This document shows, one piece after another, positions 1 through 11,150 of a DNA stretch of 64,000 nucleotides (positions are counted from its first letter, which is position 1; every line of letters starts with the position of its first letter). The stretch lies in contig QANY01004770.1 in NCBI GenBank assembly GCA_003255025.1, positions 3,215,891 to 3,279,890 of the forward strand, read 5' to 3'. Made by a program: the position numbers and the translations under genes. The notes under the pieces are model-generated. The model worked only from the letters and a program-made list of their open reading frames with translations, searched no databases and was not told the origin of the DNA. The stretch comes from Datisca glomerata (lineage: Eukaryota > Streptophyta > Magnoliopsida > Cucurbitales > Datiscaceae).

Positions 1-479
1 AAGTCACTAGCCAGTTTTACAAACAAACCTCAATGAGTGAATCAAAAGATCTAGTAGACATGTATAACAGTTCATGACTATTCAGGATTGAGACTGATCT
101 ACATATGATCATCTGATTGATGTGTATTAAATCTTTATGATAACAATAAGTTAATATAGATATTAATTCACACCGATCCTATCCTATATAATCTAATTAT
201 ATAAAATATCTTCACTAAGATGTCCATCCACATCAGCGATCTGGATCTAGATAACATGCATTCAAAATGCTTAGCGAACCGTTCTAGCAACCATTCATTA
301 AAGATTTCACACTTCAATATGTTGCGAACTATTTTATTCATTATCTATGATCTTAATCCTCTCGTACTAATTTAGGATCATAGTCTAATTAATGAATATG
401 AAATTTTTAGATATTTATATTAATTATTCAATAATAATTCAGAGAATACAATTATAAGAAAAATGTTCTTTCATTAATT

Positions 480-1447
480 TTAAAATAAAATGTCTTAAAC
501 ATGCTTTGAGAGCACTATGCCCATCATAGAAAAGATTCAAGATTGATAGTTTACTCAATAAATGTGCGAGGGCATATAAAACTGTTGATTTTGAGTTGAA
601 CATATGTTGTTTAGAAGCCATGCGCTCTTACTTGAAAGGTGTGGGGTATGAGAAATGGGCTCGTGCATACTTTATTAGACGCCGGTATAATATGGTGACT
701 TCAAACCTTGTGTAGACATTAAATTCTATTCCAAAGAATGCTAGATCATTGCCTATTACTTGACTTATTGAGTACATTTGACAATTATTGTTTTATGAAC
801 GTAGGACTACTGCTAGTTGTATGGTTACTTGTTTGACGAAGGAAGCAGAAAAAGATCTACGTGCTTAGTTTGAGCCTGCTCGTACTATGAATGTGAGATT
901 TCTCACGCCAATGCTTCTTTTTCTTTTTATTTATTGCGTTCATAGTTGACTATTTCCTTTAATTATTTAGTATTGATTTTATTTTATCTTAATATTGATT
1001 GTAGGTTTACATTGTTGATGTTAACACATCACAAATTTTTTATGATGATATTGAATATGTTTTCATCATTACAAATAGGTGTTGCACTTGCAATATGTAG
1101 CAGTTAGATCAACTTCTTTATTCTCACGCGTGTGCAACACTTACCCATATACTTCAAAATATTATATGAAAAATGAGCTTGAAGCTACGTATGCGGCATC
1201 TTTTAACCCCGTTGGTAATGAATGTGATTGGTCTAGTCCTGATGATGTGAAAGATCAGAGAATTTTACCTTCACGTATCCGACGTTCTACCGGTAGGCCA
1301 AATAAGAAAAGGTACTTGTCTTTTGGTGAAAACATGCCTAAAAATAGATGCAGTACTTATGCGGTTTTAGGTCATAATAAGAAGACTTATAAGAATCTTG
1401 TTAAAGATAGTGATGGAGGTGCTCGGAAAAAGAAACACTCGACATGA
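480..1447 (+). pseudogene. MULE (Mutator-like) transposase remnant, C-terminal half
   Basis: This is the C-terminal half of a MuDR-type transposase, the enzyme that mobilises Mutator-like elements in the nucleus. Around 560-900 the plus strand reads a typical late-transposase stretch containing KWARAYF, then RYNMVTSN, then a LPIT and FYERRTTA block, interrupted by stops near 715 and 764. A likely intron lies at about 905-1003. After it, a SWIM-type zinc finger begins (CCTC near 1080) but is broken by a stop and a frame change. The last open piece (1079-1447) carries the usual tail: a TYA..NPV..W block, GRPNKKR, and a degraded C-terminal knuckle ending GHNKKTYK. The N-terminal half and terminal inverted repeats were not found. 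The family call rests on several ordered motifs and is fairly safe; the gene is certainly dead. Confidence 0.8.
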
Positions 1448-1755
1448 TGTGTTTGATAGTTTTTATTTTAGTTTTTGTTAGTACACTAGTTTCCCTACTG
1501 AGACGGTTTTGATTCTATGTTTTGGATACTTCTATTTTAGTATCTGGATTTTATCCTTAGTATTATGTTCACTTTAGATATATTTTTTCAATTTAAAGTC
1601 GAACAGGTCAATGGCCAAGCTGAAAATATTTGTACTGTTAACCAATTGCTTAGTTTAGTATAGTTTATATTTTGACACTCATAGTATGTATTGATATACC
1701 TATAGTATAAGATGATATAACTCATATAACACCTTCCTATTGTAGTCATTTAAAT

Positions 1756-1931
1756 ATTAAACATTAATATGCTACCAAATAGTCTGTGACTATATACTGA
1801 TAGTAAACATTAATATACTACTGCAAATATAATTTATGAATGAAATTAAACATTAATATACTACATAATAGTCATAGACCTTATACTAAGAGTAAACATT
1901 AATATACTACTGCAGATATAATTTATGAAAT
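1756..1931. repeat. Two-copy tandem repeat, about 89 bp
   Basis: Two adjacent units both begin ATTAAACATTAATAT (1756 and 1845) and both end with a block reading CTACTGCARATATAATTTATGAA. The rest of the 1448-2027 interval is AT-rich and shows no gene. Confidence 0.7.
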
Positions 1932-2027
1932 AAAAAAACAAGTTACCTCTTTAGAATAAAAAACCTTCAACTGTATCTCTTTCCATCCAGGTTGTTCACT
2001 CCCCCTCCAATTGCACATTCTCGAGAT

Positions 2028-2690
2028 TCAATCCTCTGCTTGTCTTGCAATGTTGTTTTGTGTATCAGTCGGGGTTGGGATGACTTCATAATCCCACACA
2101 ATTAAGGCTAAGGGGAAGCCACAAAATCCAAAACCCTTTGCTGATTGCTTGTTCAGAACACTTTTAATGAGTCCAATGGTCAGATCATATGATAATTTGC
2201 CCCATGGATATGTCTCAAAAACTTTAACAATATCTACTATTTTCATATGGTCCAAATCGATGTTTGTTGCGAGTTGTTTTGGAAGGAAAATGTTTTCCAA
2301 ACAAAAATCTTTGCCAATTTAATTTTCAAGTTTTGATTTGCATAACTAAGTGTATTAAACATACAAGGCTCTCCCTAGACATCGATAATGCTTCATCTAA
2401 CAAACTACCCTCGGGTAATGACTCTTTGTTGATCGAAGGATAAGGTCCACAATTCAGACCCAATATCAATGCAAAATCTTTAAGTCCAAATTTGATAACG
2501 TGACCCTTGATGTTAAAGATCAGTTAATCATTATTGTTATTGAACCATTGTCTTCTAGCTAAATGTAGCAACAATTGAGGAGGGATTTTACCTAGTGTAA
2601 TGTTCAACACATTACCTAACCACGTTTCCTAAATATTTCCCTCTCCTTGGGTGTCAACCAACTTTTGAGTTGTGACAAGTATTCTAGCTT
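2028..2690 (-). pseudogene. DUF1985 domain remnant (ULP1-protease-associated transposon protein)
   Basis: Read on the minus strand, 2690 to 2300 gives a domain start with IPPQLLLHLARRQWF, then GHVIKFGLKDFALILGLNCG, interrupted by stops. The open piece 2300-2028 continues with FETYPWGKLSYDLT, a GFPLALIVWDYEVIP block, and ends soon after. This order is characteristic of DUF1985, a plant-specific domain found mostly in transposon-borne proteins that also carry a ULP1-type (C48) cysteine protease. The protease itself is not visible here; 2851-3174 on the same strand is a lysine/arginine-rich open stretch of unclear relation. DUF1985 proteins are often carried by MULEs, which fits the MULE transposase remnant 600 bp away, but the two are in opposite orientation and no shared termini were found. 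The domain has no established biochemical activity. Confidence 0.75.
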
Positions 2691-3400
2691 ACTGTATATG
2701 TTGATCTTCTTGTTGACTTTTCCATAGTTCAGGTGGTAGAATACTGGATAGTACTACAAATAGTAAATAACAAGATTATTTACATTAAATTTAACGGTAG
2801 TATTATAACTAGTTACCGTACGTATATTTTAAATTACATTTTCATTTTATTTACCTCATTTTCAGTCGATGTCCTTTCGTTGACAGACTCATCTTATGTA
2901 TTATTGTGCTTCGATCTAGTTGAATTTGGATCTTGGGGGCTGTCATTGGGTTTTGTATTTTGAGCTTCATCTGATTCACTCTCTTGTATTTGTTGCAGCT
3001 TTCTTTTAGGTCCCCTCGTTCTTTTTTTCGGTATATATATGAAGCCCCAGTCAAGTATAATCGATTGTTTCTTCTTGGTCGTTCGTAATTACTGATAATG
3101 AAAAATAATACGTAGATTAATGTTTTAATTAAGTGTGTAGGTGCTAAATAATGTGAACACATGGTTGAAAACACTTATTCTTAAGTGTTTATGCAAAAAT
3201 AATAAAAGGGCAATCAAAATCGTAGATGACGAGATTGCACGACATTTTCTAAAGGGCTTGAAGCATATCAAACGAACTCCAAATGATCTAAATCAAAATT
3301 TTTTTTGCCAAAACCTAAATCAAAGTTGGCTGAACTCAAAATGCTTCATGGAATTCAAAACCAGTCTGACCTGCTCATGAATCAAGCCGTAAGAGACCGA
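2691..3400. other. No recognised gene
   Basis: Three short open frames lie here (2733-2963 +, 2851-3174 -, 3141-3380 +). None resembles a family I know and they overlap on opposite strands, so I treat them as chance. Confidence 0.4.
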
Positions 3401-4310
3401 ACCAAATAGAATTGTGTGAAAATGTCAAGGACCAGTTCGCCCCATATTCAGTTTCCAAACCTGCTCAATTTTAGAGGTCAATCCAATGGGGAAATGGTGG
3501 ATCGATTTGGGACCTATTGGACCGGTTTGGAAATTATGGAATTTCTTGCCTAATTGTTAAAACCAGTTAGACCGATGGAGTTCGACCAGTTCATCAAAAA
3601 GGAAAACTTCCATTTTGAGGACTAGTCAGTTCTGTTCTCCATCTGGTCCGACCAGTTTCAATAGTAATTTTCCATCACTGTATAAACCCACAGATGTTTT
3701 CATTCCATCACACCTCTCCAGTTCTCTCCACTCCTCACCGATGAAGTTCTGTATTGTTTTATTCTTTGAGAGGCTTGCCTTTTGAGCAATAATTTGAGAT
3801 ATTTTCTAGAGAGAAGTTTGTATAAATTGTGAGTGAAAAATTGAGAGATCTTAGCTTTGAGAGAGAGAGAGAGAGAGAAATTTTGTAAGAGATTCGAATA
3901 TCTCGACCGAGCTGCATTGTCAAAGTCTGATTGGCAGCATAAGCCGATAGGGTTTGAAAAATGTTTGGTCTTCACCTGTAAGAAGATCATGAGAAAAAAA
4001 TCTTCAAAGGGGGATCCTTGGAACGTGGTCGTAGGGATAAGTTTTCCTGAACCACGTAAAAATACTATGTATCGATTCTCTCTCTTCCCTACTATTTTAT
4101 TCGTGCACTTTACTTTCCGCACTTAATTTATCGCACGTTTAATTTCTGCACTTTAATATTCAACATCATCATCATTATTTTATTTATTTAATTGCTTGAT
4201 TGATTTAATTTGTTATTCATTTTATATTTCAAGAAATTTTATTATTCTATATCAAATATTTCTTTTTAACCTTTTTCGCTTAACAAAATAGGTGCCGTAT
4301 TGATCCTACA
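3400..4310 (+). mobile_element. Copia LTR, family A (5' LTR remnant or solo LTR)
   Basis: The stretch from about 3540 onward aligns block by block with the two LTRs of the nested copia element at 35247-38432: the shared blocks include a TATA-like TATAAACC near 3683, CTCTCCACTCCTC, TTCTAGAGAGAAG, GATTGGCAGCATAAGCC, AAAAAATCTTCAA and GGATCCTTGGA. The right edge is sharp, ending in GATCCTACA at 4310, immediately before a methionine-tRNA-type primer-binding site. The left edge is not resolved; the sequence upstream of 3540 is only weakly similar. A (GA)n tract lies at 3858-3878. Only about 60 bp of internal region survive downstream before other DNA begins at 4369. Confidence 0.7.
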
Positions 4311-4327
4311 ATTGATATCAAGCTTAA
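4311..4327 (+). other. Retrotransposon primer-binding site (tRNA-Met type)
   Basis: ATTGATATCAAGCTTAAT directly follows the LTR end and is a mutated form of the initiator-tRNA-Met complement TGGTATCAGAGC. The same position after the related LTR at 36309 reads TTGGTAGTAGAGCC. Confidence 0.6.
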
Positions 4328-4977
4328 TGCTCAAATATCTAAGACTTAATAGTCTTCAGCGATGACATTGTTGGAAAACATGACGCACGTGCAGCGAAGG
4401 CATTTTAAAAATTTATTAAGAATGTATCTTTTTCGATAAAACGAAAACAAGCGCGACGCAACTATTTCCAAAGTAATAAAAAACTTTTATTGTAATTGTT
4501 TTCAATCAGAATCCATTATGTATTTATATATTAAATCAAATGCATATATGGATAGGAATCATATGCCTCTTGTAGTATATATCAAGCGTCCTTGCAAATC
4601 AACGATCCTTCATTCCCATGAACAACAAACTTTGAGATCCACACCAAGATCTTTCAAGCCAATCCTCAAACACATTAGGACTTGTGTGAGCACGTAGAAT
4701 AATTCAACGACACTTTTTTCTGTCTCTAGATGTACTCAACATATGAGATCTAAATATTTACTGAGAATGATTAATTTAGTGAGACAACACTCTAAAAGAA
4801 TACAATGATTATTCTTTCAGAGTTTTTGATTAACTTTAAATCACAGAGAAAAATCACCCTGACAACAACTGTGTTGTTCAATCTTTTTTCCAATAGTTCT
4901 CAATTGATTGGATGATTCTCCAATTGAGGCCATTAGAATAATATTTAATTATACAGTGGGACCCATTGTAACTGTGC

Positions 4978-5125
4978 ACAACTGCAGTGCCACACGGCAC
5001 TGTAGTGTGCCGTGAGGAATCATAGTGCCTCACGTCACTGTGAGTCACGACACCACTGTAGTGCCGTGTAGAACTATAGTATTGCACCCTTACTCATGTA
5101 GTACCACGTGGCACTGCAGTAGTCT
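4978..5125. repeat. Cluster of short inverted repeats around GTGCCGTG/CACGGCAC
   Basis: Within 150 bp there are several near-palindromic copies of a motif of the form CAGTGCCACACGGCACTG, TGCCGTGAGG, TGCCTCACG, GTGCCGTG and CCACGTGGCACTG. They can pair with each other in several ways. It lies inside the LTR-like segment. Confidence 0.6.
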
Positions 5126-5367
5126 ATGTCTATCTCTGATTCCCAATCAGTGATTGACACGTGTCAATTACTGTGAATTAAATATTTATTTTAATCAGAT
5201 AAATATCTAAATATAAGTTAATTTAAAATTAATATATCTGATTATCTCTATAAATTAGATAAATATCTAGTTGATTCAAATCATTATCTAAAAATAATTT
5301 ATAATTATCTAATTTCACAAATTAGATATTCTATCTCACTTATCGATAGTTAAAAAATTAATCGATA

Positions 5368-5371
<4 letters not shown>

Positions 5372-5403
<32 letters not shown>
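5372..5403. repeat. (TA)16 microsatellite
   Basis: Sixteen TA units without interruption. Confidence 0.95.
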
Positions 5404-5405
<2 letters not shown>

Positions 5406-5479
5406 TTATTCAATTATTTAATTCTTAATTAATTAATCACACATAATTATGTATTTGCCCCAGAATAAAAATTATTTTT

Positions 5480-5995
5480 GCAAGTCAGTCTGTTTCACAT
5501 GCTCGGCCAGGCCAGTAGTACCCCCGCTTTTGTAAGGCCTGGTGGTCCACATAGACTATTTTGTGCCTAATCTAATAGCTAATGCCAAAACTTCTGTACA
5601 GAATGTAATATGGCGAGTCCTTCTCTTCCAGTTGTGGTGTAATTTTACTCTGTCGGTGACAACCTCCTACTCTACAGTGGGATAATCTAGTTTGAAAGGC
5701 TCTTCTTGAGCAATGACTCTTAAGGATGTGCATCTTTGGCTAAATGGTTAATGAATCTTTAATAGTCAAAAGTCCTAGAAAGGACCGAACATCGTAAACC
5801 AGTTGTTATTGGAGTCACCATTTCTGTAATTTCCAGTAATTGATCCGAGTCTCTTTTGAATCCATCTTTTCAGACTATATATCCAAAGAACTTCCCTTGG
5901 TTTATTATAAGCTGACTCTTTGGGATTCTAGGAAAATTTGGCCTTTTGACTTACATACCAACCCTTTACCATTGGAATTGGTGTTTAAACCGTTT
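5480..5995 (-). pseudogene. Ty3-gypsy pol remnant (RT end, RNase H, integrase finger)
   Basis: Read on the minus strand from 5800 downward, the frame shows a degraded reverse-transcriptase tail with FDY.RFINHLAKDAHP and LLKK, then RNase H-like blocks: SRRLSPTE.NYTTT, REGLAILHSVQKFWH and YVDHQAL. It then jumps straight to KRGYYWPG, which resembles the zinc-finger start of gypsy integrase, implying an internal deletion. Several in-frame stops are present. This strand and order fit a Ty3-gypsy polyprotein. Upstream (5810-5995) the similarity is weaker. It borders the atpA-bearing mitochondrial insert. Confidence 0.6.
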
Positions 5996-6525
5996 GAAAC
6001 CCTGGGTAGAAAATCCGATAATACAAGGAACTACGCATTCCTTTTAAAGATTCATTTTGGTCCAACCCTCCCTTTTTTTCTTTCTTTTCTCGTCTTGACA
6101 AAAACTTGAATAGTAAGTAATAGCATCAATTATTCAAAAATTCACTCTATCGTGACTGATTCTCCTAATGTGATAGCTAATATCACAGTTCAAATTACAG
6201 CAGCCAATGCTACTGTTCGAGTTCTTTTCTTAAGCTGCAACAGATCAATTAAATGCTTCAGGTTTGTGAAATGTGTCTATTTAGTCATGTATTCAAGAAT
6301 GAACACATTTCAATTCTATCTCATCAGGTACTCAACAGCTTTCTAAAGTACACTTACTTGTCTTTTAGTCGAAACACTAACACACTCCTCTATCTATGAA
6401 TGAGGCCCTGGAGAGTAGCCTGCCCAACTCCACTTACTCTCATAACCTCTGCTCCTTTTTCTGAAACCTATGTTTCACATTCACTGGGAACCCCCTCCAG
6501 CTTGATCATCCAATTTGATTTTGTA

Positions 6526-7907
6526 TCATAGGTAAGGCAAAGCGCTTTCTTTTAAGAATGCATCTGATTTCATCTTTCTTTCGTTAGTTAACCCACCTTT
6601 TCTAAAAGGGATTGTAGTAATTCTGGTTTTACACTACTTGGAATGGCTCTCTCATATTGGGAAATTCTGTCTAGTGGCATTCAATCACAGAATCCATTGA
6701 CAACTCATAAATAATTAGAATTTATTTTTCAATTGGAAGTGGAGCATATTGTGGTTGTTTCGGTACTTCTGTAAGCCTTGCATCTCTATTGAGTAATGCC
6801 TGAGTCACAACATCAAGGTCTAACCCAAATTGAGAAAAGGCGGCCACTTCGCGATATTGTGCCATAGCTTTCAACTGAGCGGCAGACCCAACGCGACTGA
6901 TAGATAAGTCAATGTTAATAGCAGGGCTAATTTCATGATAAAAGAGCTCTATTTTTTAACAGATTTGTCCGTCGGTAATATGGATCACATTGGCGGGAAT
7001 ATGGCCGATACGTCACCATCTTGTGTTTCAATGACGGGTAAGGCGGTCAAGCTTCCTGCACTAGTATGGTTCGATCGTTTAGCTGCTCTTTCTAAGAGAT
7101 AGGAATGTAGATAGAAACATCTCCTGGGAAAACCTCACGACCTGGTGGTCAGTATAACAATAATGACATTTGTCGATATGCCATCGCCTGCTTACTAAGA
7201 TCATCATAGATTATTAATGCGTGCATTCCATGATCACAGAAATATTCGCCCATGGCACACGCAAAATATGGGGCCAAATATTACAGAGGAGCAGGATCCG
7301 GAACGATGGCTGCTACAAGAATGGAATATTCCAAAGCATTTGCTTCTGAAAGAATTTGAACTAATTATGCCACAGTTGAGCATTTCTGTCCAATCTTTAC
7401 ATAGACACAATACAATGTCTCACTTTCAGAGGTGGCCCTTGAGTTCATTTGCTTTTAACCTGTTTTCATAGGCTCGTACACAGATTTATGTTCATTAATC
7501 CCAGGGGCTTTCACTTCAACACGTCTTCGCTCGTGATCGCTTAGAACCTCTCTTCCATCAATAGGTACTCCCAAAGCGTCGACTACACGCCCGGGCATAG
7601 CCTTTCCCGCAAGAACATCCACAATAGATCCAGTGCGTTCGACAATATCTCCTCCTTTAATAACAGTATTTCTACCAAAGACAACAATCCCTACATTCTC
7701 ATTCTCAAGATTTAAGGCTATTCCTTTTACACTGCTCGAATATTCAACCATTTCCCCAGCTTGAATCTCCTTCAATCCGTAAACAACAATCCAATCTCCA
7801 ACTGAGACCACTTGATCAATCTTATCCTTTTAAAAATTCGTGTAAAAGTTGGTAATTCCATTTTCTAATAAATTCGTTAGTTCCACAGCTCTGGGATAGA
7901 ATTCCAT
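6526..7907 (-). pseudogene. atpA: Mitochondrial atpA pseudogene (F1-ATP synthase alpha subunit), P-loop deleted
   Basis: This is a nuclear copy of the mitochondrial gene for the alpha subunit of F1F0-ATP synthase. The start codon complement is at 7905-7907 and the frame begins MEFYPRAVELTNLLENG. A stop replaces a glutamine 26 codons in. The following open piece (7811-7455) is well conserved through [22 protein letters not shown] and the AHERRR-like [13 protein letters not shown] block. Directly after EPMKTG about 37 codons are missing, including the whole GDRQTGKT nucleotide-binding loop, and the sequence resumes at KQMNSRATSESETLYCVY. Further on, conserved blocks [18 protein letters not shown] and ALPVIETQ remain, separated by stops and frameshifts. 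It ends SALPYL and a stop at 6526. It cannot encode a working subunit. Identity is very secure. Confidence 0.95.
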
Positions 7908-9598
7908 GATTAAAAAATGTGAGAGAGTCAAGGGAGAACGCCGCTGCTGATAGATCTCTCCCAGATCAAGAGCGGGCTGTTTCAGAAACAAGAGAGTGAA
8001 AGTAGGAGCTATTGCGACCCTCATTTTCAAGACTGTTCAAGATAGCATTGAGCCTGCTCAATGAGAAGTCCTTGCCATTTTGAGCCTTGATAACCCGGGC
8101 CCCGTCCAATAGCCAGCCCCTACCCAGATCAAGCTCCTCCATCTTTAGGATGATTCTTCTTTTACTCTCAAAGATGGAGAAATGTTTCTCGAAGAAGAAA
8201 TTAGAAGGAGGAAGCCCCTTCCCTTTTGCACCGATAAATCAAACTCAAATATATTTCGGAAAGGCTTTCACCCCCAATCCGCGACTCAATAGGATCGTAG
8301 TTCAAATTTGTATCGGGGTAGGGCACTTCCATCTCTTCTTGATTCATCAGTGTTGACGTCTGCGGCAACACCTCTTGAGCTGCCACCTATCTCGTGATCA
8401 TTCGATTCTGTCTGAATTAGCTCCTACTCCTTCTTCTCCTTCATCATCATTGGTCCTTTTAACATAACATTCTCAGCTGCTCAAGAGTCAAGAGACTGAC
8501 TATCTCTATTTATACGCAATATCTTTAAGTAGCAGAGTGACTACTCGTAGTTCCTCTCTTGTTAGTGAACTCGTGATACATTACTCGTGCAACAGCGCTT
8601 ACGACAACTCATAACTATTGTATACATGGGGGTGACGAGATATTGATTGTATGGTCATTAGGAGGGAAGACTTTCTCTCGCGGTAGTGCGCTTACAGCGT
8701 GCTCTTTCTTTTTATGATAAGTGGCTGCCAGTAGATGGAAATGTGTGTCTGGTACGTGCTTCTAATGATTATTCCAGGCTCCAGCTCAGTCATTGGCCAG
8801 GTTAGTGATGAAAGGACTTCCTGCGCCTGATGGTGGGAATAAGGGAAATGATTCTGCTACGTCTACAAATGAGAGGGGAATGGCTCCGGAGCCTATAGGT
8901 TCACGTCCAATTCCAGAGCCAGTTACTTTATTCATTGACCAAGTAATTTGCAAGTCAAAGCTGTAGGGGCATAAGAGCTCATTTTTGGTCCAGGCACCTA
9001 CTACTATAGGGATTATTCGAACCATATTGACGGTAGCACCAGCATCTGGCCTATCACCTTGCTTAGATATAGGTCCCCCGGTGGAAGCAAGGCCAAAAGC
9101 AGTAAGACAGAGGCACACACATGGACAAAGAAGGGCTCGAGGTTTGTTGGGCATCAGGAGAAGTAGAGGCGTCTCGGTAGAGGCACAAGCAGCAGGGGTA
9201 GCACTAGCAACGAAAGTATACTAAATAGATTTACCCAAATCAAATAGACCTACTATCTTTTTTCGACTCCCCATTGATTTATCATGACGGAGCTATATAT
9301 CACCCTGATGGGTTCTTTTATTAAGTGGGTGGGAATAATCAGTCTTGTTCCTCGATGTCACTTTTCCATGCCACCTAAACCCCAAACTTCTCTTTTCTTT
9401 CCTGCCCTTTCCCTTCCTTACTGTTCTGTTAGTGGAATACGTCCTATAACTTCTTGTTTGCATCAACTCGAAATGCTACTTGCCTTTAGGCTTCTAAAAG
9501 ATAGGATATATGAGAATGTAGCTGTCTTCTTATTTGTAGTCGGAGAGCGGGAAAATGGGGGGTTGTCTTGAAGATACCAGCCGAGCTACTTGTGTAAA
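7908..9598. other. Mitochondrial-type spacer, no recognised gene
   Basis: Balanced composition and several overlapping open frames (8201-8386 -, 8786-9154 -, 8985-9224 +, 9284-9571 +), none of which I recognise. Such spacer is normal around atpA in plant mitochondria. I do not call any as genes. Confidence 0.45.
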
Positions 9599-10897
9599 TT
9601 CACCCCATATATTCATAATTTTTGAAAATTACAATATTCCATAGAGTTTGAGTTGTATCGAGATTCATCAATCCAATTGATAGATTTAATTGATTATTAT
9701 CAATTAATTAATTAATTTATTTTATTTAATAATTATCTAATAATTAGAAAATAATAAACTAAATAATTTCAATACAAATAATCACACTTAACTAATTAAG
9801 TGACATCACCCATCACATATAGGTGTAGGAAATATGCCTTGGCACCAAAATACATTTTGATCCAATTTACTTCATCTCTCTATTCCTGTTCTCATGAGCT
9901 ATTTCTCAGACCGAATGAACCCACATGAACAAAGCTAAGGATTCTAATACCCGGTGAATTTATCTCCATAAATTCCTGACCTATTTAATCCTGACATCGT
10001 ACGACTCCGCTATATGTTCTGTTAGTGTAAATAAACTCTATTTATTTTCACGGTCCACATAATAGTTTAACATAATACCCATCGTGAATATCAATAATAA
10101 ATGCAGAACGTAAAATTATCATTTTAACCCCTCTTGTTATTATTTCCTTAACTTCTTTATTGACTATGAATAAGAAAGACATAATAGTGAATTGTCTCGT
10201 ACAATTCACAAGTTTTAATCAATGACTCAATTCATTGAATATCTGACCAGGTTAATTTATTCCCACAGCCATCAATAAAACATAAGGTGATATTGTTGCT
10301 TTTGCAATCCAACCACGAATTTTCATATCTGTGAATTACATAACTCCAACTTACTTGAATTACAATCCCAATAGTTGAGATTTTTTCCGGCAGTTCGAAC
10401 TCACTCATTTGACATATTAAAGATTACAACTAACTAAGTCAAGCTACGTATTCACCTCAGTATTAAAGTAATTATGAAAATACCCTTAAAGTGTAACAAT
10501 TAGATTTAGAGCTAGGTAAACGGTTTTGGGCTCTAAATTAATTTGTTACCGTTCTATTCAACATGTCTAGGTTAATCGTTTGAGTCTCCACTCCCATGCC
10601 CTAAGACTGGCATTCATTGGTTCAACCTAATAGTCGTAATCAGATTCGATTGCCCAGTCGATCCTAAGACTACGAATATTGTTCTGAACTTTCTTAGAAG
10701 AGTTTGTCTGGAGACGTCTCTATCTTCACTCTTCCTTCGTTGATGAAAGTTCCAGGACGTGAGTAATTTATAAACACACTTTAATTTAAAATAAAACTTT
10801 CAATTTGTTCATAAAAATTCAATAATACTAATGTCTGAGAAGTAACTAAATACAATTAAATAGTTATTGCACATTACTTTATGGACATATTCCAACA
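9599..10897 (-). mobile_element. Copia LTR, family B, partial
   Basis: The segment aligns along its length with the LTRs at 15573-17490 (same strand) and 61953-63773 (opposite strand). Shared blocks include CCTCTTGTTATTATTTCCTTAA, GATTGCCCAGTCGATCCTAA and GTTCGAACTCACTCATTTG (each quoted in part). The strand-specific LTR start is intact at 10897 (reads TGTTGGAATATGTCC on the minus strand). The other end, which would read CCAACA, is missing: the mitochondrial insert meets the LTR inside its U5-side region near 9598. Confidence 0.8.
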
Positions 10898-10919
10898 TAT
10901 TTTCTAGGTTAAAATGTTA

Positions 10920-11150
10920 AATAACATGTTAATGAGTTCTAAACAGACTTGTGTAAATCAAATTATGATAAATAATTTTATAATAATCCAGTACTCTGAT
11001 GTGCCAAATGTTATACAAGTAATATAGTTTTTTAACTAGTAGAGCACCAAACACTAGATAATTATTTAATCCAGTACAGTACAATACAGTACATTCCAAA
11101 AGATTTAGTATAGTAAAATCCAGTACTGTCCTGGCTATCAAACGAGCCCT
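10920..11150. mobile_element. Possible MITE, one terminus visible
   Basis: Read on the minus strand, the right edge begins GGGCTCGTTTGATAGCC, a terminus type seen in plant non-autonomous DNA elements. Inside, AATCCAGTAC-type motifs recur at about 10984, 11068 and 11117. I could not find a matching left terminus or a target duplication. Confidence 0.35.

Larger units (their letters stand above)
4369..5470 (-). mobile_element. LTR-like segment, probable copia LTR, truncated
   Basis: The sequence starts TGTTGGAAAACATG and contains GTGCAGCGAAGGC close to that edge, a layout common at the 3' end of plant copia LTRs read on the opposite strand (ending CCAACA). It interrupts the family A internal region at 4368 and is cut on the other side by mitochondrial DNA. 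No second LTR, primer-binding site or target duplication was found, so this is a tentative call. Confidence 0.4.
5475..9598. other. Mitochondrial DNA insertion (NUMT)
   Basis: Base composition changes from AT-rich to balanced at about 5475 and back at about 9598. The insert holds a plant mitochondrial atpA pseudogene (6526-7907, minus) with flanking DNA of the same composition. The left part (5480-5990) is a gypsy pol remnant that may have already been in the mitochondrial genome, since plant mitochondria carry such fragments, or may be separate nuclear DNA. On the right the insert abuts a truncated family-B copia LTR without spacer. The span outside atpA is assigned by composition only. Confidence 0.65.

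Noticed and set aside
300..400. CCTCTCGTACTA near 358, like the antisense 3' end of large-subunit rRNA
   Set aside because: Only 12 bases match well and the flanks do not align with nuclear, plastid or mitochondrial rRNA as I know them.
8786..9224. Overlapping open frames of 79-122 codons in the mitochondrial insert
   Set aside because: They overlap on opposite strands in GC-balanced spacer, and neither resembles a mitochondrial protein.
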